64,000 bases of DNA from Actinoplanes sichuanensis. GTDB taxonomy: Bacteria > Actinomycetota > Actinomycetes > Mycobacteriales > Micromonosporaceae. The translations under genes and the position numbers were made by a program. This document shows positions 27,346-35,761 of this stretch, piece after piece; within the stretch, counting starts at the first letter, position 1; the number at the start of each line of letters is the position of its first letter. The notes below the pieces were generated by a model. That model was given only the letters and a program-made list of their open reading frames with translations, was not told where the DNA came from and ran no database searches. The DNA lies in NCBI RefSeq assembly GCF_033097365.1, contig NZ_AP028461.1, positions 10,877,501-10,941,500 on the forward strand. Direction: 5' to 3'.

Positions 27346-27704
27346 TTCATGACTTCTCAGTCCAACCACCAGCACCGAGCCAGTGGAGTTCCCGCGCCTT
27401 TGGCGCGCGCCCGTCTCCGCTCGTCTCTGCTCGTGTTCCCGCATTCGCGCTTCCCGCGCGGCGCTCTCCCGCCCCACCTGGCGCCCTCGGGCATGTGCCC
27501 GACCTTCCGCGCTGCTTTCTTGCAGTGCGCGTGCCCGGCTTTCCACGCCGCGACCTTGCAGTGCGCGTGCCCGACCTTCTACGTCGCGGCCTCTCGCGTC
27601 CACGCCTCATGCGCTGCGTCTGCACCTTCTCGCCACGTTCGGCTTTCCACGTGCTATGCGCTTTCGCGTCGTGCCCGCGCTTTGGCGCCCCGCCGCCCAC
27701 GCCG

Positions 27705-28010
27705 TCCGTGCCGCGTCGCCCGTGGCGCGTCGCCCGTGGCGCGTCGCCCGTGGCGCGTCGCCCGTGGCGCGTCGCCCGTGGCGCGTCGCCCGTGCTGCGA
27801 CGTCCGTGGCGCGTCGCTCGTGCTGCGTCGCCCGTGGCGCGTCGCCCGTGGCGTGCCGCCCGTGGCGCGTCGCCCGTGGCGTGCCGCCCGTGGCGCGTCG
27901 CCCGTGGCGTGCCGCCCGTGGCGCGTCGCCCGTGGCGTGCCGCCCGTGGCGCGTCGCCCGTGGCGTGCCGTCCGTGCCGTGCCGTCCGTGCCGTGCCGTC
28001 TGTACCGCGT
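27705..28010. repeat. 14-bp tandem array of small palindromes
   Basis: About 21 tandem copies of a 14-bp unit, consensus CCGTGGCGCGTCGC. Each unit contains GGCG-NNN-CGCC, a 4-bp inverted repeat around a 3-nt loop. From about 27841 to 27975 two versions alternate (loop CGT, loop TGC), making a 28-bp higher-order repeat in about five copies. Stem bases are kept while loop bases differ. The period is not a multiple of three, which argues against a coding role. Units at 27790-27830 and after 27965 are degenerate. Confidence 0.8.
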
Positions 28011-28647
28011 CATTCACTCTCGCGCCGTGCCGTCTGTGCCGTGCCGCCCATGTCATGCCGCGTCGGCCGTGCCGCGTCGTTCACTCTCGCGCCGCGTCGT
28101 TGACGCTCGTGCCGCGGCGCCGTTCCGCGCCGCACCGTCCGTGCCATGCCCCGGCGTCCACGCCCGCGCCGCGCCGTCCGGCCGTGTCGCGTCGTCCAGG
28201 TCCGCGCCGCGCCGGCCATGCCGGGCGGCGTTGCCTGCGCCATGCGGGTCGTCCGTGCTATGCCGCGCTGCGTTGCGCAGCCCGCGCTGCGCTCGCGCTC
28301 GTTCGCGTCTGTCGCGCTCGTGCTGTGCGCAGCGCCTTCCGTATTCGTGCCGAGGGTTTTCCGAAGCGGTACCTCAGCGATCCGGGGAGGACGACCGTCC
28401 GGCGGCGGGGTATGGCCTGCGGGCGTGGACGGCGCGGCATGGCACGGACGGCGCGGCACGGGCGTCAACGACGCGGCGCCGTGAGGCACGGACGTTGGTT
28501 GGTCATCCGGCGGCGCGGTGTGGCTGCCTCCGGGGCGGGTTGGCGTTTCCGACGTGTCGCTGTTTCCGACGTGTCGCTGAGACGGTGGCAAGTGCCGCTG
28601 TTGATCGCCTAGGAGGTCCGAGGAGCAGAACCACATCCCCGCCGACG

Positions 28648-28930
28648 ATGACCGAGCGCCCCGACGGGCAGTGCCATCCACATCGAGGCCACCAAAAAGA
28701 TCATCGGCGCCACGGGATCCGCGACCGTCCCGGCCGAGACGCCGCTCGCGCTGGTCAAGGCCGACGGCTGCCCGGCGGCGTGGGTCGGCCGAGGCCGGGT
28801 CTGGTCTGTCGGCGACTTGAGAACCCGACGGACGAGGACAGCACCGGGGGCCGGGTGGAAGCCTTCTACACAGGTGGGTACGCGTGGCCGTATCACCGCG
28901 GGTTTGAAAAGACGGACCGCAGTGAGGTGG
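28648..28930 (+). pseudogene. Possible decayed reading frame
   Basis: Starting at ATG 28648 (MTERPDG), reading continues after a one-base shift near 28669 as SAIHIEATKKIIGATGSATV with good codon-position GC bias. A second shift near 28817 gives ENPTDEDSTGGRVEAFYTGG and YAWPYHRGFEKTDRSEV. The segment has a balanced amino-acid composition, unlike the repeats beside it. I do not recognise a family. It may be a degraded gene, or contain sequencing errors; the support is weak. Confidence 0.25.
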
Positions 28931-28974
28931 CTTCCGGGCCGGACGCCGGGAATGTCCGGTGTCCGGCCCGGAAG
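28931..28974 (-). terminator. lexA terminator hairpin
   Basis: CTTCCGGGCCGGAC (28931-28944) pairs perfectly over 14 bp with GTCCGGCCCGGAAG (28961-28974) around a 16-nt loop. It starts 5 bp beyond the lexA stop on the minus strand. Confidence 0.8.
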
Positions 28975-28979
28975 GGGCG

Positions 28980-29756
28980 TCAGACTCGGCGGAGGACCGC
29001 CACCACCCGGCCCATGATCGTGGCGTCGTCGCCGGGGATCGGGTCGAAGGCCGGGTTCGCCGGCATCAGCCAGACGTGACCGTCGCGCTGACGGTAGCTC
29101 TTGACCGTGGCCTCGCCGTCGATCATCGCGGCCACTATGTCGCCCGCCTCGGCGTTGGGCTGCTGGCGCACGACCACCCAGTCCCCGTTGCAGATCGCGG
29201 CGTCGATCATCGAGTCGCCCTTGACCTCGAGCATGAACACGTCGCCCTCGCCGACCAGCTCGCGTGGCAGCGGGAAGAACTCCTCCACCGACTGCTCGGC
29301 GAGGATCGGGCCGCCGGCGGCGATCCGGCCGACCAGCGGGACGTAGGCGGGCTGCGGGCGGGCCGCGCGCAGCGCCTCGTCGTCGACCAGCTCGCCCGGT
29401 GCGCGGACGTCGACGGCGCGTGGCCGGTTCGGATCACGGCGCAGGTAGCCCTTGGTCTCCAGCGCCTTCAGCTGGTAGGCCACGCTGGAGGGGGAGACTA
29501 GGCCGACCGCCTCGCCGATCTCGCGGACGCTCGGGGGGTAGCCGTATTTCTCCACCCAGTCCCGGATGAACTCGAGGATCCGCCGCTGGCGTGCGGTGAG
29601 GTCGGAGGCGACCACTTCCGGCACGTTACCGATCGGTGTGACCGCGCGTAGCTGCGGCGCGTCCGAGCCGCGGGACCTGGTCGGCGTGGTGCGGCGCCGG
29701 GCCGTCTCGGGCTTCCTGGTCTGCTGCTGTCGGCTGGTGCGGTCTTCGGTCGACAC
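28980..29756 (-). CDS. lexA: SOS repressor LexA
   Basis: LexA, 258 residues, represses the SOS regulon and cleaves itself when RecA filaments form. The winged HTH lies at about 53-105 ([21 protein letters not shown] is the recognition region). The cleavage site is Ala147-Gly148 in RIAAGGP, the catalytic Ser is Ser182 in GDSMID, and the Lys is Lys219 in EATVKSY. The N-terminal 45 residues are a basic low-complexity extension. I chose GTG 29756 because GGAGGG lies at good distance; the frame runs further upstream through the promoter. Autoregulation is expected from the SOS boxes at 29885-29992. Confidence 0.96.
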   Translation of the reverse strand: MSTEDRTSRQQQTRKPETARRRTTPTRSRGSDAPQLRAVTPIGNVPEVVASDLTARQRRILEFIRDWVEKYGYPPSVREIGEAVGLVSPSSVAYQLKALETKGYLRRDPNRPRAVDVRAPGELVDDEALRAARPQPAYVPLVGRIAAGGPILAEQSVEEFFPLPRELVGEGDVFMLEVKGDSMIDAAICNGDWVVVRQQPNAEAGDIVAAMIDGEATVKSYRQRDGHVWLMPANPAFDPIPGDDATIMGRVVAVLRRV

Positions 29757-29884
29757 GTCCGCCCTCCCTGTCGGCCAAGTGCCTGACGGCACGTGGTGCG
29801 TCGCGGAGCCGGGCGACGTCGTGGGGATGGCGTGCGTCCGGCTGACCCTCTTCTCGGAAAACCTAGTGTGCAGGTCCGACATAT

Positions 29885-29992
29885 TCAAACATCTGTACGA
29901 GATTTTCCCGGCGTGTCGCTCCACAGGGCTCGACTTTCGTACCTCCGTTCTGATAAACCCTCGTACGGGCGTTCTATCGAACGGGTGTCCGA
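29885..29992. promoter_or_regulatory. Cluster of four SOS (LexA) boxes in the lexA divergent region
   Basis: Against TCGAAC-N4-GTTCGA the sites are: TCAAACATCTGTACGA at 29885 (10/12), TCGTACCTCCGTTCTG at 29937 (9/12), TCGTACGGGCGTTCTA at 29961 (10/12) and TCGAACGGGTGTCCGA at 29977 (11/12). The last two abut. They lie 14 bp upstream of the small gene at 30006, next to a possible -10 (TGATAA at 29951). The site at 29885 is nearest to lexA. Confidence 0.8.
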
Positions 29993-30005
29993 GAGGGGTC
30001 TTGTC

Positions 30006-30143
30006 ATGACGGTCAGTGGTGCGCGACACGCCGAGCCGCCGCTGCGCCTCACCCGCCGTGGCCGGGTGGTGCTGCTGAGTCTGTTCTTCGCCGCCGTCGG
30101 GTTGGCCTATGTCGTCCTCCTCACCACCGCGTCTCAGGGCTGA
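30006..30143 (+). CDS. 45-residue membrane protein divergent from lexA, probably SOS-induced
   Basis: ATG 30006 follows GAGAGGGG at a good distance. The product has a basic N-terminal part (RLTRRGR at 14-20) and one transmembrane helix (about 21-40), ending in TTASQG. In mycobacteria the gene in this position is ChiZ (Rv2719c), and in Bacillus it is YneA; both are SOS-induced cell-division inhibitors with an N-terminal helix and a LysM domain. Here the LTRRGRVVL start and helix remain but no LysM domain follows. Its size is closer to SidA, the 29-residue SOS division inhibitor of Caulobacter. Function as a division inhibitor is inference from position, SOS boxes and topology. Confidence 0.75.
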   Translation: MTVSGARHAEPPLRLTRRGRVVLLSLFFAAVGLAYVVLLTTASQG

Positions 30144-30329
30144 CCTCCGCCTTCCGGGCCGCCCGGGTTTGATCTCCGTCGGGTGTGCTGCCCGATTCTT
30201 CGGCGCGTCGATTCGCTCGATCCGGCCGCTGCGCGTGATGGTGTCATCACCCCAGGTGGTGAGGCGGAAAATACGGCGCGTCGGCACACTGCTGAACTTG
30301 CATCGGCGTCCGCCGGGGCCTAGCGTCTA

Positions 30330-30345
30330 CCCCAACATCTAGTGG
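30330..30345 (+). promoter_or_regulatory. NrdR-box candidate
   Basis: CCCCAACATCTAGTGG resembles the actinobacterial NrdR box (ACACNACATCTAGTGT-like). It lies 140 bp upstream of nrdR. NrdR normally binds two boxes about 31 bp apart; I found no clear second one, so this stays tentative. Confidence 0.4.
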
Positions 30346-30360
30346 TTACACGGATGTAAG

Positions 30361-30400
30361 TCGTCCACAGGTTGGGTTTCCTTCTCACCGGTTATCCACA
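30361..30400 (+). promoter_or_regulatory. DnaA-box-like motifs upstream of nrdR
   Basis: TCGTCCACA (30361-30369; 8/9 to TTGTCCACA) and TTATCCACA (30392-30400; the perfect E. coli-type DnaA box) lie in the nrdR leader, with a weaker TTGTCCCTG at 30411. DnaA control of nrd genes is known in E. coli; here it is inference. Confidence 0.4.
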
Positions 30401-30484
30401 GCGCGGCCAGTTGTCCCTGATGCTGGTGGCGCTGCGTTTCGGCGTGTCCGAAACCCGGCGGGAGGGATCCGGAGGGAGATCACG

Positions 30485-31003
30485 GTGCGCTGCCCGTACT
30501 GTCGTCACGCCGATTCGCGCGTGGTCGACTCGCGTGAGGCCGACGACGGTCAGCTGATCCGTCGCCGCCGATCGTGCCCGGAGTGCGGCAAGCGGTTCAC
30601 CACGGTCGAGGAGGCCGTCCTCGCCGTGGTCAAGCGCAGTGGTGTCACCGAGCCCTTCAGCCGGACCAAGATCATGAGTGGCGTGCGCAAGGCCTGTCAG
30701 GGCCGGCCCGTCGACGAGGACTCCATCGCGAAGCTGGCGCAGCGCGTGGAGGAAGCCGTCCGGGCCCGCGGTGCCGCCGAGATCCCCAGCCACGACGTGG
30801 GTCTGGCGATCCTCACGCCGTTGCGTGAGCTCGACCAGGTGGCTTACCTCCGGTTCGCCAGCGTGTACAAGTCGTTCGACTCTCTCGACGAATTCGAGAA
30901 GGAGATCGCCGCGCTGCGCGAAGCCGGCCCCGACCGGGAACCCGGGACACGACATCCTGTCGCGCCGCGGTCCGGGGGACGCGCACCCAAGCTGAACGGC
31001 TGA
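30485..31003 (+). CDS. nrdR: Transcriptional repressor NrdR
   Basis: NrdR, 172 residues, a nucleotide-sensing repressor of ribonucleotide reductase genes. The N-terminal zinc ribbon has its four Cys (CPYC at 3-6 and CPECGKRF near 31). The ATP-cone domain follows at about 45-140 ([24 protein letters not shown]...). The GTG start at 30485 is preceded by GGAGGGAGA. It is followed after 82 bp by nrdJ, a pairing also seen in Streptomyces. The C-terminal 30 residues are a basic low-complexity tail longer than in E. coli NrdR. Confidence 0.96.
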   Translation: MRCPYCRHADSRVVDSREADDGQLIRRRRSCPECGKRFTTVEEAVLAVVKRSGVTEPFSRTKIMSGVRKACQGRPVDEDSIAKLAQRVEEAVRARGAAEIPSHDVGLAILTPLRELDQVAYLRFASVYKSFDSLDEFEKEIAALREAGPDREPGTRHPVAPRSGGRAPKLNG

Positions 31004-31085
31004 GGCGTCAGTTCGGCCGGCCTCAGCCCGAGGCACTTCTTACCGACTCATTTGTAGCGGTACCTACGAGGGGGAGCACATCCAT

Positions 31086-33983
31086 ATGGCCGGAGACGGC
31101 ATCACTGCAGGTCGCCAGCGCAGCCGGACGAACGGCGGCGGCGGCGCGGCGGCCGGGGGGCTGCGAGTGGAGCGGGTCTGGACGAGCGAGGGCGTTCACC
31201 CGTACGACGAGGTCGAGTGGGAACGCCGCGACGTCGTCATGACCAACTGGCGGGACGGCTCGATCAACTTCGAGCAGCGTGGCGTCGAGTTCCCCGCGTT
31301 CTGGAGTGTGAACGCGGCGAACATCGTCACGACCAAGTACTTCCGGGGCGCGGTGGGTACGCCCGAGCGGGAGTGGTCGCTGAAGCAGCTCATCGACCGG
31401 GTCGTGCAGACCTACCGCAAGGCGGGCGAGGAGCACGGCTACTTCGCCACCGCGGCGGACGCCGAGCTGTTCGACCACGAGCTCACCTGGATGCTGCTGC
31501 ACCAGGTGTTCAGCTTCAACTCGCCGGTCTGGTTCAACGTCGGCACCAAGTCGCCGCAGCAGGTCAGCGCCTGCTTCATCCTGTCGGTCGACGACTCGAT
31601 GGATTCGATCCTCGACTGGTACAAGGAAGAGGGCCTGATCTTCAAGGGCGGCTCCGGTTCGGGTGTCAACCTGTCCCGCATCCGGTCGTCCAAGGAGCTG
31701 CTGTCGTCCGGGGGGACGGCGAGCGGCCCGGTCAGCTTCATGCGCGGTGCCGACGCCAGCGCGGGCACCATCAAGTCCGGCGGCGCCACCCGGCGCGCGG
31801 CGAAGATGGTCATCCTGGACGTCGACCACCCGGACATCGAGGAGTTCGTCTCGACGAAGGCGCGCGAGGAGGACAAGATCCGCGCGCTGCGGGACGCCGG
31901 CTTCGACATGGACCTGGGCGGGGCCGACATCGTCTCCGTGCAGTACCAGAACGCCAACAACTCGGTGCGGGTCAGCGACGAGTTCATGACTGCGTACGAG
32001 AACGGCACCGAGTTCGGTCTGCGCGGCCGCCTCGACGGCGAGGTCATCGAGACCATCGACGCCAAGAAGCTGTTCCGGGGCATCGCCCAGGCCGCCTGGG
32101 AGTGCGCCGACCCCGGCCTGCAGTACGACGACACCATCAACGACTGGCACACCAACCCCGAGACCGGCCGGATCACCGCGTCCAACCCGTGCTCGGAGTA
32201 CATGTCGCTGGACGACTCGTCCTGCAACCTGGCCTCGCTGAACCTGATGAAGTTCCTCAAGGCCGACGGTGGCTTCGAGGTGGAGAAGTTCGTCAAGAGC
32301 GTCGAGTTCATCATCACCGCGATGGACATCTCGATCTGCTTCGCCGACTTCCCGACCGAGCGGATCGGTGTCACCACCCGGGCGTACCGCCAGCTCGGTA
32401 TCGGGTACGCGAACATCGGTGCGCTGCTGATGGCGTCGGGTCTGCCGTACGACTCCGAGGGTGGCCGTAGTGTCGCCGCGGCGATCACCTCGCTGATGAC
32501 GGGTACCGCCTACCGTCGTTCGGCCGAGCTGGCCGGTGTCGTCGGCGCGTACGACGGCTACGCCCGCAACGCCGACGCGCACCAGCGCGTCATGCGTAAG
32601 CACGCCGCGGCCAACGACGAGGTCCGCGCGCTCGGCGCCGTCGCCACCGAGATCCTTCGTGAGGCGACCCGCCAGTGGCAGTCCGGCAACAAGCTCGGTG
32701 CCAAGAACGGCTGGCGCAACGCGCAGGCCTCGGTGCTGGCGCCGACCGGCACCATCGGCCTGATGATGGACTGTGACACCACGGGTATCGAGCCCGACCT
32801 GGCGCTGGTCAAGTTCAAGAAGCTGGTCGGCGGCGGCTCGATGCAGATCGTCAACCAGACGGTTCCACGGGCGCTGCGCAGCATCGGCTACCCGGAGGAG
32901 CAGGTCGAGGCGATCGTCGAGCACATCGCCGAGCACGGCAACGTCGTCGACGCGCCCGGTCTCAAGCCGGAGCACTACGCGATCTTCGACTGCGCCATGG
33001 GCGAGCGGGTGATCTCCCCGATCGGCCACGTCAAGATGATGGCCGCGGTGCAGCCGTTCATCTCCGGCGCGATCTCGAAGACGGTCAACATGCCGGAGAC
33101 GGCGACCGTCGAGGAGATCGAGGAGATCCACTACCAGGGCTGGAAGCTGGGTCTCAAGGCGCTGGCGATCTACCGCGACAACTGCAAGGTCGGCCAGCCG
33201 CTGTCCGCCGGCAAGTCCGCGAAGGCGGCCGTGCCGGAGAAGATCGTCGACGAGAAGACCGTCGAGAAGATCATCGAGAAGGTGATCGAGTACCGCCCGA
33301 TCCGCAAGCGCCTGCCGAAGAAGCGGACGTCGGAGACGGTGTCGTTCTCGGTCGCCGGCGCCAAGGGCTACCTCACCGCGTCGTCCTACCCGGACGACGG
33401 TCTCGGCGAGGTCTTCCTCAAGATGTCGAAGCAGGGTTCCACCCTGGCCGGTGTCATGGACGCCTTCTCGGTCGCGATCTCGATAGGGCTCCAGTACGGC
33501 GTCCCGCTGGAGACGTTCGTCAGCAAGTTCACCAACATGCGCTTCGAGCCGGCGGGTATGACCGACGACCCGGACGTGCGTATGGCGACCTCGGTGATGG
33601 ACTACATCTTCCGTCGCCTGGCGCTGGACTTCCTGCCGTACGAGACGCGGGCCGAGCTCGGCATCTTCACCGTCAAGGAGCGGACCGCGCAGGCCGCGGC
33701 CGAGGCGGCCGCCGCCGAGGCCGCCGAGGAGCTGGCCGGTCTGGCCGCCTCCGCGCCGGTCTCGCCCGCTCCGGCGTCCTCCAAGGTCACGGTGGCCGAG
33801 GTGAAGGCCTCGACCGCTCCGGAGACGGCACCGGTGAAGGCCGGTTCCTCGACCGAGCTGCTGGAGATCGTGACCGGCCACGCCGCCGACGCGCCGCTCT
33901 GCTTCACCTGCGGCACCAAGATGCGCCGCGCCGGCAGCTGCTACGTCTGTGAGGGCTGCGGCTCCACGTCGGGCTGCAGCTGA
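31086..33983 (+). CDS. nrdJ: Vitamin B12-dependent (class II) ribonucleotide reductase
   Basis: NrdJ, 965 residues, reduces ribonucleotides to deoxyribonucleotides with adenosylcobalamin in place of a tyrosyl-radical subunit. Visible are NSPVWFNVG, the finger-loop active-site region with NPCSEYMSLDDSSCNLASLNL (Cys and Glu near 368-370), and APTGTIGLMMDCDTTGIEPD. The C-terminus carries redox and zinc-type cysteines: CFTCGTKM, CYVCEGCG and a final SGCS. A Lys/Glu-rich connector lies near 705-745. It should form a unit with nrdR. No cobalamin riboswitch is evident in the 82-bp gap. A strong terminator follows. Confidence 0.96.
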   Translation: MAGDGITAGRQRSRTNGGGGAAAGGLRVERVWTSEGVHPYDEVEWERRDVVMTNWRDGSINFEQRGVEFPAFWSVNAANIVTTKYFRGAVGTPEREWSLKQLIDRVVQTYRKAGEEHGYFATAADAELFDHELTWMLLHQVFSFNSPVWFNVGTKSPQQVSACFILSVDDSMDSILDWYKEEGLIFKGGSGSGVNLSRIRSSKELLSSGGTASGPVSFMRGADASAGTIKSGGATRRAAKMVILDVDHPDIEEFVSTKAREEDKIRALRDAGFDMDLGGADIVSVQYQNANNSVRVSDEFMTAYENGTEFGLRGRLDGEVIETIDAKKLFRGIAQAAWECADPGLQYDDTINDWHTNPETGRITASNPCSEYMSLDDSSCNLASLNLMKFLKADGGFEVEKFVKSVEFIITAMDISICFADFPTERIGVTTRAYRQLGIGYANIGALLMASGLPYDSEGGRSVAAAITSLMTGTAYRRSAELAGVVGAYDGYARNADAHQRVMRKHAAANDEVRALGAVATEILREATRQWQSGNKLGAKNGWRNAQASVLAPTGTIGLMMDCDTTGIEPDLALVKFKKLVGGGSMQIVNQTVPRALRSIGYPEEQVEAIVEHIAEHGNVVDAPGLKPEHYAIFDCAMGERVISPIGHVKMMAAVQPFISGAISKTVNMPETATVEEIEEIHYQGWKLGLKALAIYRDNCKVGQPLSAGKSAKAAVPEKIVDEKTVEKIIEKVIEYRPIRKRLPKKRTSETVSFSVAGAKGYLTASSYPDDGLGEVFLKMSKQGSTLAGVMDAFSVAISIGLQYGVPLETFVSKFTNMRFEPAGMTDDPDVRMATSVMDYIFRRLALDFLPYETRAELGIFTVKERTAQAAAEAAAAEAAEELAGLAASAPVSPAPASSKVTVAEVKASTAPETAPVKAGSSTELLEIVTGHAADAPLCFTCGTKMRRAGSCYVCEGCGSTSGCS

Positions 33984-33999
33984 GTCCTGAAGTACTGAG

Positions 34000-34038
34000 C
34001 GTCCCCCGGACCGTCACGGTCCGGGGGACGTTTCTTTT
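34000..34038 (+). terminator. Rho-independent terminator after nrdJ
   Basis: CGTCCCCCGGACCG (34000-34013) pairs perfectly with CGGTCCGGGGGACG (34017-34030) around a 3-nt loop, followed by TTTCTTTT. It is the clearest intrinsic terminator in the window. Confidence 0.95.
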
Positions 34039-34103
34039 GCATCGGTACGGGCACACGCGAACGGCCGGCCGCCTGGGTGGCGACCGGCCGTTCGAGGGGA
34101 GCG

Positions 34104-35063
34104 TCAGACGTTGGACCAGCGGTTGGTACGGCGGTTCTCGATCACGTACCGGCCGGGCACCCAGCGGCCCTGCTTGTAGTGACCGGGAACCCAGACCCGG
34201 ACCCGCTCGGTGAACGTCCGGACGGTCTGCCAACGTTCCGCGGTGACCGTCTGACCGTCCTTCTGCGACACGATCACCCGGCGCAGGTGCCAGGTACGGC
34301 AGTCCCGTTCCGTCTTGCTCTTGGCGTGGCACAGGAACGCCTGACGGGCCTTGTACGGGTTCCCGGTGCCCGGCCACTCCGGGTGCCGGGTGTCGCGCAT
34401 CGCCTCGTACCAGGTGTAGGCCATCTTGCGGTACCCGAACTCGTTCGGGTGGTGCGCGTCGTAGATGTCCAGCCCGTTGACTGTGGACTGGTCCACCAGG
34501 TGCACCTGCGGCCCCTTCTCCTCGACCACGCCGGGGATCAGGGCGTTGTAGGCCCGGTTCGCCGGAACCTCGGAGGCGACCGCGGTACCGATGATCTTCG
34601 CGACGTAGATCTCCGCGTGCGGAACCCGGGCCTGGATCCGGTCGATCAGGGCGGACAGCTTGCCGGCCGCCGCCACCGGGTCGTCGGACCGGGTGATGTT
34701 GTTGGTGCCCGCGTGCAGCAGGACGACATCGGGCTGGTACGTCTCCAGGCTCCGGTCGACGATCCCGGCGACCCGCTCGATCGTCCAACCGCCGTGGCCC
34801 TCGTGGTCGAGGTCGCCGCGGGTGCCCTCGCTCTCCGAACCGACGAAGTCGGCGGACACACCGGCGTCTCGCAGCCGCCGCTGGAGGTCGGCGCGCCAGC
34901 CGTTCTTACCCGGCGATCCGACCCCGACGGTGATGCTGTCGCCGAGCGGCATGATCCGCAGAGGTGCGTCGGCCGGCATGGCCGCCGCCGGAGTTGCAAG
35001 GCCGGTGCAGGACAGGAGTCCTGCCAACGAAGCAGCGAACATGCCGAGCCGGGAACGCGTCAT
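34104..35063 (-). CDS. Secreted SGNH/GDSL-family hydrolase
   Basis: A 319-residue secreted esterase or lipase-like enzyme. A signal peptide (about 1-28, ending TPAAA) is followed by block I PLGDSITVGVG with the nucleophilic Ser. Block III reads LLHAGTNNI and block V DAHHPNEFGY, with the catalytic Asp-His pair. About 80 residues follow the catalytic domain, with two Cys (FLCHA, RDCRTW) and an Arg/Val/Trp-rich end (VWVPGHYKQGRWVPGRYVIE) that looks like a small beta domain, perhaps substrate or wall binding. The substrate is unknown; carbohydrate or lipid esters are typical. Confidence 0.9.
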   Translation of the reverse strand: MTRSRLGMFAASLAGLLSCTGLATPAAAMPADAPLRIMPLGDSITVGVGSPGKNGWRADLQRRLRDAGVSADFVGSESEGTRGDLDHEGHGGWTIERVAGIVDRSLETYQPDVVLLHAGTNNITRSDDPVAAAGKLSALIDRIQARVPHAEIYVAKIIGTAVASEVPANRAYNALIPGVVEEKGPQVHLVDQSTVNGLDIYDAHHPNEFGYRKMAYTWYEAMRDTRHPEWPGTGNPYKARQAFLCHAKSKTERDCRTWHLRRVIVSQKDGQTVTAERWQTVRTFTERVRVWVPGHYKQGRWVPGRYVIENRRTNRWSNV

Positions 35064-35132
35064 CTCTGCCCATCCTGGAGTGCCGATACCTACTCCTGGG
35101 TATCGGCCTGCCCGGACGGGCGACTGACCCGG

Positions 35133-35681
35133 TCAGCGCATGTTGCCCCTGGTTCGCAACCAGACACCGAATTCGACGGCGGTACGCACCCCGTGCTCGA
35201 GGACGGCGGTGTAGATGTCGAAGCCGCCGATCTCATCCGGGTACTCCGGGCGCTGGTGCCAGGCGGTCTTGATGGCGAGGATCGCCTGCCGTTCCTCGGC
35301 GGTCAGCCGGCCGGCGAGTTCCCGGTGCCATTCGCTGCCGTCGGCGTGATCGTCGTTCAGCCAGATCGACAGGTCGACACGCCACGCGCCGACGGTGAGG
35401 ACGACGTGGTACCGCTCCTCCCTGGGGAGTCCGGTGGGGGACCGGTCAGCACGCTCGTCGCGATAATCGAAACCGGTCAGGCCGGGGATCGTCACCGCCC
35501 GGCCCAGCAGCTCGACCACGTCCGCCGGGCCGAACTCCGGGCCGCCGAGGAGCATCACGTCCAGGTCCCGCCAGACCATCAGCCCCGAGACGAAACTGCC
35601 TGTGGGCATGAGCGGTCCCAGCGGCCCCAGTAGCGCCAGCAGCGTGCGCGCCTCCGCCTGCAGATCCTCCGGGCTGGCCAT
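35133..35681 (-). CDS. Nucleotidyltransferase-superfamily-like protein
   Basis: A 182-residue protein. The stretch MPTGSFVSGLMVWRDLDVMLLGG (split here at about 25-47) resembles the GS...G...DxD pattern of Pol-beta-type nucleotidyltransferases. A later acidic strand WRVDLSIWL could supply the third carboxylate. The C-terminal helix bundle would be the usual all-alpha partner. ATG 35681 is preceded by GGAGAG, and a longer upstream frame lacks similarity. Substrate unknown. The GS motif is partly degenerate, so catalytic activity is uncertain. Confidence 0.65.
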   Translation of the reverse strand: MASPEDLQAEARTLLALLGPLGPLMPTGSFVSGLMVWRDLDVMLLGGPEFGPADVVELLGRAVTIPGLTGFDYRDERADRSPTGLPREERYHVVLTVGAWRVDLSIWLNDDHADGSEWHRELAGRLTAEERQAILAIKTAWHQRPEYPDEIGGFDIYTAVLEHGVRTAVEFGVWLRTRGNMR

Positions 35682-35761
35682 CCGGCTCTCCTCTCCGACC
35701 ACGTTCCCGCCCCGTTGACGCACATTGTCGGATGTGGCGGGTCCGCGCCGGAATAGACCCC

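Larger units (their letters stand above)
27350..28930. other. 1.6 kb region without a convincing gene, rich in short repeats
   Basis: Many long frames on both strands are by-products of GC-rich repeats: they overlap, have Arg/His/Ala-only composition and match nothing. Three copies of a 36-bp unit occur at about 27484-27590; TTGCAGTGCGCGTGCCCG starts at 27520 and again at 27556. The 14-bp palindromic array follows at 27705-28010, then degenerate versions of the same sequence to about 28360. From 28640 to 28930 the composition looks more like ordinary coding DNA (see the separate entry). Confidence 0.6.
30144..30484. other. Regulatory region between the small SOS gene and nrdR
   Basis: No gene seen. 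CCGGG-CCG-CCCGG at 30154-30166, followed by TTT, is a weak terminator for the small gene. GTGATG-GTGT-CATCAC at 30235-30250 is a perfect 6-bp hairpin. The last 160 bp hold the nrdR promoter with the NrdR- and DnaA-box-like motifs listed separately. Confidence 0.5.

Noticed and set aside
27705..28010. CRISPR array
   Set aside because: Units are contiguous 14-bp repeats with no unique spacers, and no cas genes lie nearby.
27334..29079. 581-codon frame of Arg/Ala/Ser/Val repeats
   Set aside because: The 14-bp period is not divisible by three and all six frames stay open through it, so openness is a by-product of GC content and repeats.
31004..31085. Cobalamin riboswitch before nrdJ
   Set aside because: Only 82 bp separate nrdR and nrdJ and no B12-box-like sequence is visible.
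31023..33881. 952-codon minus-strand frame opposite nrdJ
   Set aside because: nrdJ on the plus strand has full family motifs; the opposite frame is an antisense shadow of GC-biased codons.
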